Below are positions 1 to 8,561 of a stretch of 64,000 bases of DNA, one piece after another (the stretch's first letter is position 1; every line of letters begins with the position of its first letter). Below the pieces are notes generated by a model. It ran no database searches. It was not told where the DNA came from and saw only the letters and a list, made by a program, of their open reading frames with translations. The position numbers and the translations under genes are program-made. Origin of the DNA: Desulfofundulus australicus DSM 11792 (lineage in GTDB: Bacteria > Bacillota > Desulfotomaculia > Desulfotomaculales > Desulfovirgulaceae); contig NZ_FQUW01000018.1 of assembly GCF_900129285.1 (NCBI RefSeq), positions 1 to 64,000 of the forward strand, given 5' to 3'.

Positions 1-260
1 AAGTTTTACTCTCTCTGGCACGACTTCAAGCTTCTTGCCCGTGTCCCTGCGGTGACCCCGTTTAGCCGGTGTCGGACAAACCGGTAGGCGTCCTAACAGG
101 ACGTGGGAGGCGGGGTTAACCCTCCGCCGGGGGAAACCCTTCCGGCGCAGGATTTATGCCACTCCCATCCGGGTGGGACTCCCGGGCCGAGGTCCCCTGT
201 CGCCCTGCTCCCCCGGGGGCAAATCAAATTTCTGGAAGGAGGCGAAATCCTGGTCGGGGG
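1..260. other. GC-rich structured non-coding stretch
   Basis: No convincing gene is seen before the MFS transporter. The stretch is rich in self-complementary segments: a hairpin GGCGG-GGTTAACC-CT-CCGCC near 111-127, a small TCCT-AACA-GGA loop near 91, CCCA-TCCGGG-TGGG near 165-178 and a CCCCCGGGGG palindrome near 210-219. It could be a cis-regulatory leader of the downstream transporter or the 3' non-coding end of an element lying to the left of the window. It does not match the core motifs of the riboswitch classes I know, nor tmRNA, SRP RNA or RNase P. The assignment is open. Confidence 0.3.
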
Positions 261-323
261 CCGGCTTGCAAAACTTATATTTTGTTAAGTATTGTAAGCT
301 TTTTAAAACCAGGTATAAGCCCC

Positions 324-1541
324 TTGCCTGCCGGATACCTGTTCTTGCTGGTCAACCTGGCTGTTTTTCTGGACACAGTCCTCTACGGCATTATTGTCCC
401 CATTATGCCTTACTACGCCACCGGCGCGGGCGCATCCACCACCGAAGTGGGGTTAATCTTTGCTGCTTTATCCGCAGGACTGCTCCTGGCCAGCGTACCC
501 GCAGGACTGGCCTGCGACCGGTACGGTTACAGGCCGGTCATGGTGCTGGGCATGGCCGGCCTCACCGCGACCACGCTTCTTTTCTTAATTTCTCACTCGG
601 TATGGCTCATGATCATCAGCCGCCTGCTCCAGGGAGCAGCGGCGGCAGCCACCTGGTCTGCAGGCCTGGCCCTGGTGGCCGTCCTCTATCCTCCCCAGTT
701 ACGGGGGCAAAAAATGGGCCTGGTCATGGCCACCACCGGTGCGGGTACAATTGTTGGCCCGGTGCTGGGCGGTACCCTTTACCAGTTTGCCGGCTACGCC
801 TTCCCCTTCCTTTTAATGGCAGGGGCAGGAGCTTTATTGACCCTCCTGCTCTGGCTGAGTCCCCTGCCCGGGAATAATCCTTCCCCCGGACGGGAAAATA
901 TGCCCTGGAAGCAGTTTTTACTTGACCGGAACATTTTCTGGGGAGTTCTTGTAACCGCCGCAGGTAGTTTTGGATTTGGAATTCTGGAACCCCTCCTGCC
1001 CATCGACCTTTACCATCGCTTCGGCCTGGGCAGTGCCGGCGTAGGAATGCTCTTTGGCGCTTTAAGCCTTTCCTATACCCTGTTCCAACCCCTGTTTGGA
1101 GTTCTTTCCGATCGCCTGGGACGCAAGCCCATTATTATTGCCGGACTTCTTACCACGGCAGTCACCATACCCTGGCTGGCTCTGGCACCTTCCTTGAAGA
1201 TGGTGGCGGCAACCATGGTCCTGCTGGGCCTTACCACCGGTGCCTGTTCCACCCCAACCTTACCTCTGCTGGCGGAATCAATGGATAGAGCCTGTTCTTC
1301 CCAGGCCGCCGGCAAAAGGATTGCCCGGCCCCATCTTTACGGTACCACTTACGGTATAGCCAACACCGCTTATTCCGCGGGAATGCTGCTCGGTCCCCTG
1401 GTGGGCTCTTTCCTGGTCCAGCACCGGGATCTACTTACAGCTCTGTTATCTTATTCCGTACTGTTAGTCGCCACCGCCACAGGAACGCTGCTCCAGCTCC
1501 AGGAAACGCTCAAAGCCGGGAAAATCCCTTCCAGGTCGTAA
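324..1541 (+). CDS. MFS drug/metabolite exporter, DHA1 (12-TM) type
   Basis: Predicted inner-membrane, proton-coupled exporter of about 405 residues with roughly twelve hydrophobic segments. The first helix carries the NLAVFLDTVLYGIIVPIMPYY-like signature, resembling the LD..L..VVVPI.P motif of multidrug and vesicular amine transporters. MFS motif A occurs in both halves (CDRYGYRP after TM2 and SDRLGRKP after TM8), showing the internal duplication. The frame stays open further upstream, but that extension is basic, Pro/Arg-rich and overlaps structured DNA. I place the start at TTG 324 just before the first helix, with AGGT about 9 bases upstream; this is uncertain. Stops converge with PEP carboxykinase 2 bases away. 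The substrate cannot be read from sequence. Confidence 0.8.
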   Translation: MPAGYLFLLVNLAVFLDTVLYGIIVPIMPYYATGAGASTTEVGLIFAALSAGLLLASVPAGLACDRYGYRPVMVLGMAGLTATTLLFLISHSVWLMIISRLLQGAAAAATWSAGLALVAVLYPPQLRGQKMGLVMATTGAGTIVGPVLGGTLYQFAGYAFPFLLMAGAGALLTLLLWLSPLPGNNPSPGRENMPWKQFLLDRNIFWGVLVTAAGSFGFGILEPLLPIDLYHRFGLGSAGVGMLFGALSLSYTLFQPLFGVLSDRLGRKPIIIAGLLTTAVTIPWLALAPSLKMVAATMVLLGLTTGACSTPTLPLLAESMDRACSSQAAGKRIARPHLYGTTYGIANTAYSAGMLLGPLVGSFLVQHRDLLTALLSYSVLLVATATGTLLQLQETLKAGKIPSRS

Positions 1542-1543
1542 GC

Positions 1544-3085
1544 TTATTTTCCCGGCGGCTCGACGGCGGTAACAATTTCCGGCTTTAAGCCCCGGTACTT
1601 GGCCAGCCACTGGCGGCGCTCCCGGCGCAGCTCCTCCACCAGCTGCCGGTAGACTTCGGGACTATAATAAGCTGCGGGGTTATAGTGCTTCAAGTCCAGC
1701 CCGGGTACCTGCAGGGGAACCTGGTAGCCCCAGTCGGGGTCGATCTGCCAGGTAATGCTATTGCGGGCGATTTCCCTCAGGATGTGCGTGGAAACGGCAA
1801 TGGTGATCTTTTCACCTGGAAATCCCGGCCTGGCCCCGACACTGCCCGTATTCAGCAGGTAGCACTCCATATCCGGGTTGTCCCGCAGGATTTCCAGCAG
1901 GCGATTACCTTCCTCTTCTTCAGGACCAATAATAAAGGGATTGGTCCCCACTTCCCTTTTCGACTGGCCGGCGCGGGTGGGGTCCCCGGCGGAAGTCTCG
2001 ATGGATTCGCCCAGCATAAAATAAGCTGCCGCCTGCTCCGCCGTCAACCTGGCCACCGGAGGGATAATGGTATCCCGGCGGGTAATGAAGATGAGCCGGT
2101 GGGCCTTATCCAGGTCAATCCGGTCATCGGTGTTGAGTACGTCCCGGCGCAGGATTACCCCCCGGCCGTTGGAGGTAAGCTCCGTATCATCAAACAGAAT
2201 CTGCCCGTTTTCCAGGACCTTCACGTTCTCAAAAACAGCCCCGGGTGCGGTGGCCGCCCGGTATAGAACCAGCTGGGACTCGTCCAGGCCTTCGGTTTTA
2301 ATATAGAAGCCGTTTTCCGTACCGTAACAGAAGCCCCGGCCATTCATCATTACCACATCGTCCTGGCGGATGGCCACGCCTTCCTCCCCGCTCAAACCGT
2401 GATTATGCATGGTGAGGGTGGTTTTCCCTGTCCCCGACAGGCCAAAAAGAATAAAGCCAACTTCCTTCAAAAAGCCATTCTTATCCCGCACCCTTAAAAC
2501 CTTGCTCCCCGCATGGAGGCCCAGCCAGCCCCGCTTTTTCACCAGATACATGGCCATGCGCAAAAAAGACTTCTTGCACTCGCCGAAATAATCCGTCCCC
2601 AGAATATAGGTTACGCCGGCTTCGGGGTGGCAGAAAATAATCCGCTCGGGCCACTCCGGAACATAAATGCTCACCAGGTCGGGTTCCCCGTCCCTGTTTT
2701 CCGGTTCAAAAAGCATCAGGTGCCACTGCAGCGGAATACGGGCATATTCAGCAGTAATATAAAGGCGGCAGTGCAGGCGAAAATCGGGGTGGTTGCCCAT
2801 CTGCCTGTCCAGCCGGATGACCGGTTTTTTGCTCAGATAGGCCTGGACCTGTTCTGCCAGCTCCAGTGCCCGCTGCCGGGAAATGCCCTGCTGGTCAACC
2901 CCCAGCTGCACCCCATCTTCCACAATATAGGTAAATTTCGCACTGCGGTTGCGGACACGGGTAATGAAATTGACACTGCCGTAAACAGTGGCCTGAGCCT
3001 CATGGGAGGCCAGTTCCTTGAGGGTTTCCAGCGAAGGGTTGTTTATCTCTTCCCCCGGAATAACCCTGCGCAAGACTTCTTTCAT
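1544..3085 (-). CDS. pckA: Phosphoenolpyruvate carboxykinase (ATP)
   Basis: Cytosolic enzyme interconverting oxaloacetate + ATP with PEP + CO2 + ADP, linking the TCA segment with gluconeogenesis. The 513-residue length is normal for the ATP-dependent family. The kinase-1a P-loop GLSGTGKTTL lies at residues 215-224, followed by IRQDDVVMMNG (metal/kinase-2 region), YGTENGFYIKTEG, and the late GTNPFIIGPEEEEGNR and YLLNTGSVG segments that line the nucleotide pocket. The ATG start has AAGGTG 7 bases upstream. It stands alone between a convergent MFS gene and a divergent ferredoxin. With aconitase and 2-oxoglutarate:ferredoxin oxidoreductase nearby it fits a partial TCA pathway. Some clostridial homologues are divergent in the N-terminal third, as here. 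Confidence 0.93.
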   Translation of the reverse strand: MKEVLRRVIPGEEINNPSLETLKELASHEAQATVYGSVNFITRVRNRSAKFTYIVEDGVQLGVDQQGISRQRALELAEQVQAYLSKKPVIRLDRQMGNHPDFRLHCRLYITAEYARIPLQWHLMLFEPENRDGEPDLVSIYVPEWPERIIFCHPEAGVTYILGTDYFGECKKSFLRMAMYLVKKRGWLGLHAGSKVLRVRDKNGFLKEVGFILFGLSGTGKTTLTMHNHGLSGEEGVAIRQDDVVMMNGRGFCYGTENGFYIKTEGLDESQLVLYRAATAPGAVFENVKVLENGQILFDDTELTSNGRGVILRRDVLNTDDRIDLDKAHRLIFITRRDTIIPPVARLTAEQAAAYFMLGESIETSAGDPTRAGQSKREVGTNPFIIGPEEEEGNRLLEILRDNPDMECYLLNTGSVGARPGFPGEKITIAVSTHILREIARNSITWQIDPDWGYQVPLQVPGLDLKHYNPAAYYSPEVYRQLVEELRRERRQWLAKYRGLKPEIVTAVEPPGK

Positions 3086-3223
3086 GCTCCTTCACCTTCC
3101 GGTTCTAAAAATGTTAAACAAATAAATTTTTAAATAATTTATTTCAAGTTAAATTTTTAATTTCCTGCATTATGCATACAAAATACATAAAGAGCTTTAT
3201 TCATACCCTGCCGGTAATAGTGG

Positions 3224-3252
3224 TTTTAAATCACCGGCTAAAGTGTTATAAT
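3224..3252 (+). promoter_or_regulatory. Candidate sigma-A promoter for ferredoxin
   Basis: A perfect TATAAT lies at 3247-3252, 44 bases before the ferredoxin start. The -35 position holds only TTTTAA (3224-3229) at 17-base spacing, so the -35 match is weak. The surrounding 200 bases back to pckA are AT-rich and contain no gene. Confidence 0.4.
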
Positions 3253-3295
3253 AACTCAGTATATAAAAAGTAGGGAAATTCAGGAGGGAATTACC

Positions 3296-3490
3296 ATGGC
3301 TAAAATCCCGTACATTGAATCGGAAGAATGTCTGGCCTGTGGCTCCTGTGTGGATGTTTGCCCCGATGTCTTCCAGATGAATGAAACCCTGGGCTTCGCC
3401 GAGGTGGTTAATCCCCAGGGGGCCGGTGAAGACGAAATTCAGGAAGCCATTGACATGTGCCCTGCCCAGTGCATTCACTGGAAAGAATAG
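3296..3490 (+). CDS. Monocluster [4Fe-4S] ferredoxin
   Basis: Soluble 64-residue electron carrier. C12, C15 and C18 (CLACGSC) with C55 (MCPAQC) are the expected ligands of a single [4Fe-4S] cluster. C22 and C59 sit where Pyrococcus- and Desulfovibrio-type ferredoxins form a disulfide. The spacing between the two Cys groups and the acidic helix match the Fer4_13/monocluster family rather than the 2[4Fe-4S] clostridial type, because a second CxxCxxC motif is absent. ATG follows a GGAGG. It is a plausible electron acceptor for the kor complex encoded at 15-18 kb, but that link is inference. A GC-rich hairpin separates it from the next gene. Confidence 0.9.
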   Translation: MAKIPYIESEECLACGSCVDVCPDVFQMNETLGFAEVVNPQGAGEDEIQEAIDMCPAQCIHWKE

Positions 3491-3512
3491 GGGGGCGCCT
3501 TGCGGCGCCCCC
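3491..3512 (+). terminator. GC-rich hairpin between ferredoxin and DUF763 gene
   Basis: GGGGGCGCC / GGCGCCCCC forms a perfect 9-bp stem with a TTGC loop right after the ferredoxin stop. The following GTTTGCTG is not a good U-tract, so partial termination or 3'-end stabilisation is more likely than a full stop. Confidence 0.55.
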
Positions 3513-3531
3513 GTTTGCTGGAGGAGTAAAC

Positions 3532-4623
3532 ATGCGAACCGGCATGGCCAACCTGCCCCTCCATGGAGGAAAATGCCCGCCCTGGCTCTTTGAGCGAATG
3601 GTAAAAATGAGCCGTGCTCTAATTGAAGTAATGGTAGTGGAAAACGGTCCGGAAGCTGTCCTGGCCAGGCTGGCCGATCCCTTCTGGTTTCAAGCCCTCG
3701 GATGCGTGCTGGGATTTGACTGGCATTCTTCGGGCCTTACCACCACCGTCTGCGGGGCTTTAAAGGAAGCGCTGAGGGACCGGGCCGGCCACCTGGGACT
3801 TTTCGTGGCGGGCGGCAAGGGAAAAACATCCCGCCAGACCCCCGCTGAAATCCTGTCCATAGGGGAAAGGTTCCCCCTGGCCCGGGATCCCCGGGAGCTG
3901 GTATTTGCCAGTAAAATGGCGGCCAAGGTGGACAACGCTGCCGTTCAGGACGGGTACCAGCTCTACCACCACACCTTCTTTTTTACCGCATCCGGAAGCT
4001 GGGCTGTCATCCAGCAGGGTATGAACGAATCCACCCGCTGGGCCCGCCGCTACCACTGGCTGAGCACCGCGGTCAGGGATTTTGTTTGCGAACCGCATAC
4101 GGCAGTTTGCTGCGATTACAGGGGCCAGGCCCTTAACCTGGTGGCCCGGGAAAGTGACCCGGCGCGGAAGGTCATTGCCGAACTGGCCCGGGAGAAACCG
4201 GAAAACCTGCTCCGGGACCTGACCCGGCTGCAGGAAAAGGCCCTGAACCTCCCGGCCCGGCACCGGGTGGAACTGGCCGATTTAAACCCGGCCAGGCTGC
4301 AGCGGGTGTTTTTGAAAAGCTACGAGCGGCAGCCGGAAAATTTTGCTGCCCTGGTGGCCACCGAGGGAGTGGGACCAAAGGCCCTGCGGGCCCTCTCCCT
4401 GCTCTCTGAACTGGCCTACGGGACGCCACCCAGCTTCCGGGACCCCGCCAGGTTCAGCTTCGCCCACGGGGGCAAGGACGGCCACCCTTATCCCGTAGAC
4501 CGGACCACTTACGACCATTCCATATCCTTCCTGGAAAAAGCCCTGGCCGAAAGCCGCCTGGGCCGCCAGGAAAAAATAGAGGCCTTCCGCCGCTTGAGGC
4601 GGTGGCCGCACCACAGGTCATAG
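3532..4623 (+). CDS. DUF763 domain protein
   Basis: Conserved prokaryotic protein of unknown function, 363 residues. The N-terminus (MRTGMANLPLHGGKCPPWLF) and the following M.KM.R.LIE.M, FWFQALGCVLGFDWHSSG and TPAEI segments are hallmarks of the DUF763 family, found in archaea and thermophilic bacteria. The C-terminal third contains a helix-hairpin-helix-like stretch (VATEGVGPKALRALSLLSEL), seen in DNA-associated proteins, and the conserved FAHGGKDGHPYPVDR motif. I chose ATG 3532 because GAGGAG sits 7 bases before it; an upstream extension would run through the terminator hairpin. A nucleic-acid role is suggested only by the HhH-like motif. Confidence 0.85.
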   Translation: MRTGMANLPLHGGKCPPWLFERMVKMSRALIEVMVVENGPEAVLARLADPFWFQALGCVLGFDWHSSGLTTTVCGALKEALRDRAGHLGLFVAGGKGKTSRQTPAEILSIGERFPLARDPRELVFASKMAAKVDNAAVQDGYQLYHHTFFFTASGSWAVIQQGMNESTRWARRYHWLSTAVRDFVCEPHTAVCCDYRGQALNLVARESDPARKVIAELAREKPENLLRDLTRLQEKALNLPARHRVELADLNPARLQRVFLKSYERQPENFAALVATEGVGPKALRALSLLSELAYGTPPSFRDPARFSFAHGGKDGHPYPVDRTTYDHSISFLEKALAESRLGRQEKIEAFRRLRRWPHHRS

Positions 4624-4670
4624 GTTACCGGCATCCATAACACGGCAAAAGCTTTCACCGCGTCTTTACT

Positions 4671-5042
4671 TTACAATACCGGCCGGTTTATCTCACCGGG
4701 TTCCTTCAGGCAGGGCAGGTTAACATCAATGGAAACCTCCACGTCTATGGCCGGTGATGGATTGGCCAGGCGCAGGCGGAAACACGGCCGTTTCAAGATA
4801 TAATGCCATACCATTTCCCCTTCTTCAACTTCCTGCCTGCCGGTGGTCTCCCATCCCCGATCGTTTTCCTCCTCCACAAAAAGGTCGACGGTCCCGGTAG
4901 TACGGATACGAAAGGCAATATTCATCAGGGTTGCCCGCGGGCAATCCAGCTCCACCACCTGGCCGGGAACGAGCTTCAAATTTCGAGCCAGGTGAACAAT
5001 GTTGGGTACCACAATTTTTCGCGCATCATGACTGAAGAACAT
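4671..5042 (-). CDS. Conserved hypothetical protein, small beta-rich
   Basis: A 123-residue protein I do not recognise. It has no signal peptide or membrane helix. Alternating hydrophobic residues (VELDCPRATLMNIAFRIR, VDLFVEE, MVWHYILKRPCFRLRL, IDVEVSIDV) point to a beta-sandwich or jelly-roll fold. It carries isolated cysteines but no metal motif. The ATG has AAGGTG 6 bases upstream. It diverges from the TtcA-like gene with about 140 bases between starts, and its 3' end faces the DUF763 gene with a 47-base gap. Confidence 0.6.
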   Translation of the reverse strand: MFFSHDARKIVVPNIVHLARNLKLVPGQVVELDCPRATLMNIAFRIRTTGTVDLFVEEENDRGWETTGRQEVEEGEMVWHYILKRPCFRLRLANPSPAIDVEVSIDVNLPCLKEPGEINRPVL

Positions 5043-5183
5043 GTCCTCACCTTCTATAAAAAATTACTGTTACCTGCTGGTGTCCCAGCGCCTGTATTTC
5101 CCATTGTCTTTAATATTACACGATTTCTGCTCCCAATGGCAAGAATCCAGAACATACAGGGGCAAGCAAATGAGGGTTAGAAC

Positions 5184-5927
5184 ATGGAAGAATATCAGTT
5201 CAAGCGTACTTACGGAAAGTGGTTCCTGAGCAGGGTGAAACGGGCTATATACCGGTACTCCATGATCAAGGCCGGAGATAAGATTGCCGTGGGCGTTTCA
5301 GGAGGCAAGGATAGTACCGCCCTGCTTTACATCATGTGGCTGCTCAAGCACTACTCCCCCCTGTCCTTTGACTATCACGCCATCTTTTTAGATCTGGGAT
5401 GGCCGGTTGATCCCGCACCCCTGGCTTCTTTCTGCCGGAAACTGAAGATACCATTCCACCTGGAAAAAACGGACATCGGTGCCATTGTGTTTGAGCACCG
5501 CCGGGAGGATAATCCCTGCGCCCTGTGCGCCCACCTGCGCCGGGGCGCCCTGAACAATGCAGCCCTGCGCCTGGGCTGCAACAAGGTGGCCCTGGGGCAC
5601 CACCTGGACGACCTTCTGGAAACCTTTCTTTTAAACTGGATTTTCAACGGCCGGCTGGCCACCTTTACACCGGTAACCCACCTGGCCAGAAGCGGGCTGG
5701 TGCTCATCCGCCCCCTCATCTACCTGCCGGGAGCAACCCTGGCCGGCCTTGCACGGTCGGAAAATCTCCCCGTCATGGAAAATCCCTGCCCGGCCAGCGG
5801 AAAAACCAAAAGAGAAGAAATGCGCTCCCTGGTGAAACAAATGGCGGGCACCTACCCGGACATCCGCGAAAAATTCCTTACGGCCATAGAAAATGCCGGG
5901 TGGCTGGAACCCGGTTTTTATAAGTAA
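5184..5927 (+). CDS. TtcA-family tRNA 2-thiocytidine biosynthesis protein
   Basis: PP-loop ATPase that adenylates a tRNA base so that sulfur can be inserted. Residues 37-44 carry the pyrophosphatase loop GVSGGKDS. GHHLDD (138-143) is the usual second active-site motif. PCALCAHLRRG places C112 and C115, and C202 (PCPASG) is the third cysteine, matching the C-x-x-C...C set that holds an iron-sulfur cluster in TtcA/TtuA enzymes. The length of 247 residues is that of short clostridial TtcA-like proteins, so the exact target base (s2C32 or another) is not certain. ATG has GAGGGTTAGAAC immediately upstream. It is monocistronic between a divergent hypothetical gene and the zinc-ribbon gene. Confidence 0.82.
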   Translation: MEEYQFKRTYGKWFLSRVKRAIYRYSMIKAGDKIAVGVSGGKDSTALLYIMWLLKHYSPLSFDYHAIFLDLGWPVDPAPLASFCRKLKIPFHLEKTDIGAIVFEHRREDNPCALCAHLRRGALNNAALRLGCNKVALGHHLDDLLETFLLNWIFNGRLATFTPVTHLARSGLVLIRPLIYLPGATLAGLARSENLPVMENPCPASGKTKREEMRSLVKQMAGTYPDIREKFLTAIENAGWLEPGFYK

Positions 5928-6067
5928 CTTTACCAATACCGGCCGCCATAAAAGTTACGGGAATCCGTTTGCCCTTAAGTAACGCCGCCAGGCAAGAAAA
6001 AGCTTGCAGGATAACGTTTCCGGGTTATAATGTTGGCAAACCGTAAAATATTAAGGAGGTAGTTCCA

Positions 6068-6358
6068 GTGAAGGAATGTCCGGTATGCCACCTGCCCCTT
6101 AAAGAAGTGCCCCGTTTCGGCGTCCTGCTGGATGTGTGCTCCCGCTGCCACGGCGTATGGCTGGACGGCGGTGAGCTGGAAAAAGTAGTTGCCCTGGCCA
6201 GAGAATTTCACGGTGAGTTTTATCAGCACAGAGATTACGACAGGGATTATGACGATTACCACGAATACCGGCATCCCGGTAAGTACGGTCACCACGGCTA
6301 TCATAAGCACAAAAAGAAGCGCGGCATTCTGGAAATATTTGAAGATCTGTTCGATTAA
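6068..6358 (+). CDS. zf-TFIIB zinc-ribbon small protein with His/Tyr-rich tail
   Basis: A 96-residue protein. C4, C7, C24 and C27 (CPVC and CSRC) form a one-knuckle-pair zinc ribbon, followed by the CHGVWLDGGELE signature typical of the Zn-ribbon TFIIB-like family. Residues 55-80 are strikingly rich in His, Tyr and Asp (DYDRDYDDYHEYRH, then GHHGYHKHKKK), and the protein ends with a short amphipathic LEIFEDLF helix. GTG start with AAGGAGG 8 bases upstream. The His-rich linker could bind metal, but this is inference. It ends at a strong terminator shared with a convergent MFS gene. Confidence 0.8.
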   Translation: MKECPVCHLPLKEVPRFGVLLDVCSRCHGVWLDGGELEKVVALAREFHGEFYQHRDYDRDYDDYHEYRHPGKYGHHGYHKHKKKRGILEIFEDLFD

Positions 6359-6365
6359 AAATTTT

Positions 6366-6388
6366 GGGGTGGCGTAAAACGCCACCCC
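6366..6388. terminator. Bidirectional terminator between convergent genes
   Basis: GGGGTGGCGT-AAA-ACGCCACCCC is a perfect 10-bp stem with a 3-base loop, flanked on the left by an A/T run (AAAAATTTT). It sits exactly between the zinc-ribbon stop and the stop codon of the convergent MFS gene, so it can serve both. Confidence 0.75.
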
Positions 6389-7761
6389 TATCGTTCGCCC
6401 TGTTTCGCCCGGACTTCACCCCGGGCCAGGGAGAAATAGATACCGCAGGCACAGAGTACGGCAAAGAGCAGGAAAGATAGATCCATGCTTTTCATCAGCA
6501 GGGTACCGGCTTCCGGTGTGATGGCCCTGCCCTTTAGATACAGGCCGAAGAACAGGGTGACCAGGGCCATGCTCAGGGCCTGACCCACCAGGCGCATGGT
6601 ACCCAGTGTGGCCGAAGCTACCCCGTAATAGCGCTTCTCCACCGCACTCATCACCGCATTGGTATTGGGGGAGGAAAAGAGGGCAAAGCCTATGCCCAGC
6701 AGCACCAGGTTTCCTACAATCACCCACAGGGGAGTAGTGCTGGTGATCAGGGAAAAGAAAAATAACCCTGCCGCGCTCAAGGCCATGCCCAGGGATGCGA
6801 GCACCCGCGGCTCAACCCGGTCGGAAAGCCTGCCGGCCAGCGGGGAAAGAAGAGCCATCAGAACCGGTTGGGCCAGGAGGATGAAACCGGCAACCTGGGC
6901 ATCCAGCCCCCTGGTTACCTGGAGGTACAGGGAAAGCAGGTAGCCCACCGCAAAAGTGGCACTGTAGTGAATGAGGGCTGCCAGGTTGGAAAAGGCAAAG
7001 ATCAGATTGCGGAAAAGACTCAAATTTAACAGGGGGAAGGAAAAGCGCAGTTCCTGCCTGACAAACATTACCATCAAAAGCAGGCCCAGGGCCAGGATCA
7101 TGTGGGCAAGGGTGCCGGCATTAACAGAGGCAATACCGTACATAAATGACGCCATGCCCAGGGTGTAAAGGAACGCCCCCGCCAGGTCGTATTTTTCACC
7201 CCGCACATCCCGCCATTCTCCCTTGAGTTTGAACAGGGTAACCAGCAGCACGATCAGGCCCAGGATGAAGTTCAGAAAGAAAATGTAGCGCCAGCCCAGG
7301 TTATGGGTCAAAAACCCCCCTAAAACCGGCCCCAGGGACAGCCCCGTATAAACTGCAGCCACGTTAATACCCAGAACTTTCCCCCGTTCCTGGGGCGGGA
7401 ACGCAGCGGTCAGGATAGCCATCCCGGTACCAAAAATCATGGCCCCCCCGATCCCGTGTAAAACACGGAAAATAAGAAGTGCTTGACCCGAGGTGGCCAG
7501 CCCGCTCAACAGGGAAAAAACTGTGTAGGCCACAATGCCGGCCAGGAACACTTTCTTCCTGCCGTACAAATCACCGGCCCGTCCAAAGGGCAGTAAAAAA
7601 GCACAGGAAGCCAGCAGATAAGAAGTAACAATCCAGTTAAGCATCATGGCGTCCAGGTGAAACTCCCGGCCTATGGAAGGAATGGCCAGGTTAATGGCGC
7701 TGCCCATGAATGGGGTTAAAAAAGAAGCCAGGGTAGCCGCCAGCAAAACGTATTTTTTCAA
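6388..7761 (-). CDS. MFS multidrug exporter, DHA2 (14-TM, EmrB/QacA) type
   Basis: Predicted membrane exporter of 457 residues with about fourteen hydrophobic segments. The first helix has LTPFMGSAINLAIPSIGREFHLD and the next loop LLPFGRAGDLYGRKKVF (motif A), both characteristic of the 14-spanner DHA2 family. The motif-C-like GLSLGPVLGG and a conserved TM5 Gly/Pro-rich segment support drug:H+ antiport. The start is TTG 7761; a TGA lies in frame upstream and the Shine-Dalgarno site is poor, so the first residues are uncertain. No regulator gene is adjacent. Substrate unknown. Confidence 0.85.
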   Translation of the reverse strand: MKKYVLLAATLASFLTPFMGSAINLAIPSIGREFHLDAMMLNWIVTSYLLASCAFLLPFGRAGDLYGRKKVFLAGIVAYTVFSLLSGLATSGQALLIFRVLHGIGGAMIFGTGMAILTAAFPPQERGKVLGINVAAVYTGLSLGPVLGGFLTHNLGWRYIFFLNFILGLIVLLVTLFKLKGEWRDVRGEKYDLAGAFLYTLGMASFMYGIASVNAGTLAHMILALGLLLMVMFVRQELRFSFPLLNLSLFRNLIFAFSNLAALIHYSATFAVGYLLSLYLQVTRGLDAQVAGFILLAQPVLMALLSPLAGRLSDRVEPRVLASLGMALSAAGLFFFSLITSTTPLWVIVGNLVLLGIGFALFSSPNTNAVMSAVEKRYYGVASATLGTMRLVGQALSMALVTLFFGLYLKGRAITPEAGTLLMKSMDLSFLLFAVLCACGIYFSLARGEVRAKQGER

Positions 7762-7889
7762 GTCACGCGTGCTATCAGTGTTTGCTGCAGTCTCCGTGAC
7801 TGCTCACCTCCCTGAAATTACTTGACGTTTTAACATTTCAACAGCTTAATTAAAAATCCTTCCTGGCCGGGAAAATTACATATGTTAGA

Positions 7890-8399
7890 TTAATGGTGCG
7901 TCCCTTCGACAACTTCCACGCCTTTGGCCTGAATGGTTTTCTTAATCTGCTCTTTGAAAGGGCACCTGGGGTAGTTCCCTTCCAGAAGCATACAGGAACT
8001 CAAGTGAACATGGGTGAGATCGTAGGGCAGCAATTTTTCCACCAGCCGGGAAACACGGCGCCCGCTGCATCCCCCGCAGGTGAAAAAACCGATCAGTTCG
8101 GCATCGGGACCATAACGGGCAAAATGCCGGGTTCTCCTGTTAAAACTGTTCAGGCAGCCCACGCCCGGGCAGACTTCGGATACAATGTCGCAGCGTACCA
8201 CAGCAATCCGGGGTCTGGACGGCGGGGGAGCATCGGGGTCCCGGGCGGTCATCTTCCCCCGGGCTTCCATCACTTCGTTCATGGTGATTTCCTCGACCCC
8301 TTTTTGCCTGGCCCACTCTTCCACCTTTCCTTTTGCCTTTTCCCGCACAAAAAAGGGAACGTTATTCATATACTCCAGGGCCTCTTTCGTCCATTTCAT
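7890..8399 (-). CDS. PCP_red-like helix bundle fused to CGGC domain
   Basis: A 169-residue two-part protein. Residues 1-48 (MKWTKEALEYMNNVPFFVRE...ITMNEVMEAR) match the small PCP_red/DPOR-B C-terminal-like domain, here detached from any chlorophyll-synthesis protein. Residues 62-169 form a CGGC domain: C70 and C77/C82 precede FFTCGGCSGR (C108, C111), then HLSSCMLLEGNYPRCPF. CGGC proteins are found mostly in anaerobes and are suspected of metal or Fe-S chemistry. I start at the second ATG because AGAGG is 9 bases before it. Upstream lies an empty 150-base gap; downstream a promoter-like region separates it from the MFS gene. Confidence 0.78.
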   Translation of the reverse strand: MKWTKEALEYMNNVPFFVREKAKGKVEEWARQKGVEEITMNEVMEARGKMTARDPDAPPPSRPRIAVVRCDIVSEVCPGVGCLNSFNRRTRHFARYGPDAELIGFFTCGGCSGRRVSRLVEKLLPYDLTHVHLSSCMLLEGNYPRCPFKEQIKKTIQAKGVEVVEGTHH

Positions 8400-8561
8400 C
8401 TGCCTCATCCTCTTTTCTGACTGGTTTGGGATCTATCGGGCCCATTATAGATTCTTAAATTAAGACGGACAATGAAATAGATCACAAAATATAGCGGTAA
8501 ATTTCAGGACATTAATAAAAAATACCCCCTCATCGTTCCATCACTTTTAAGTACGGGGGCA

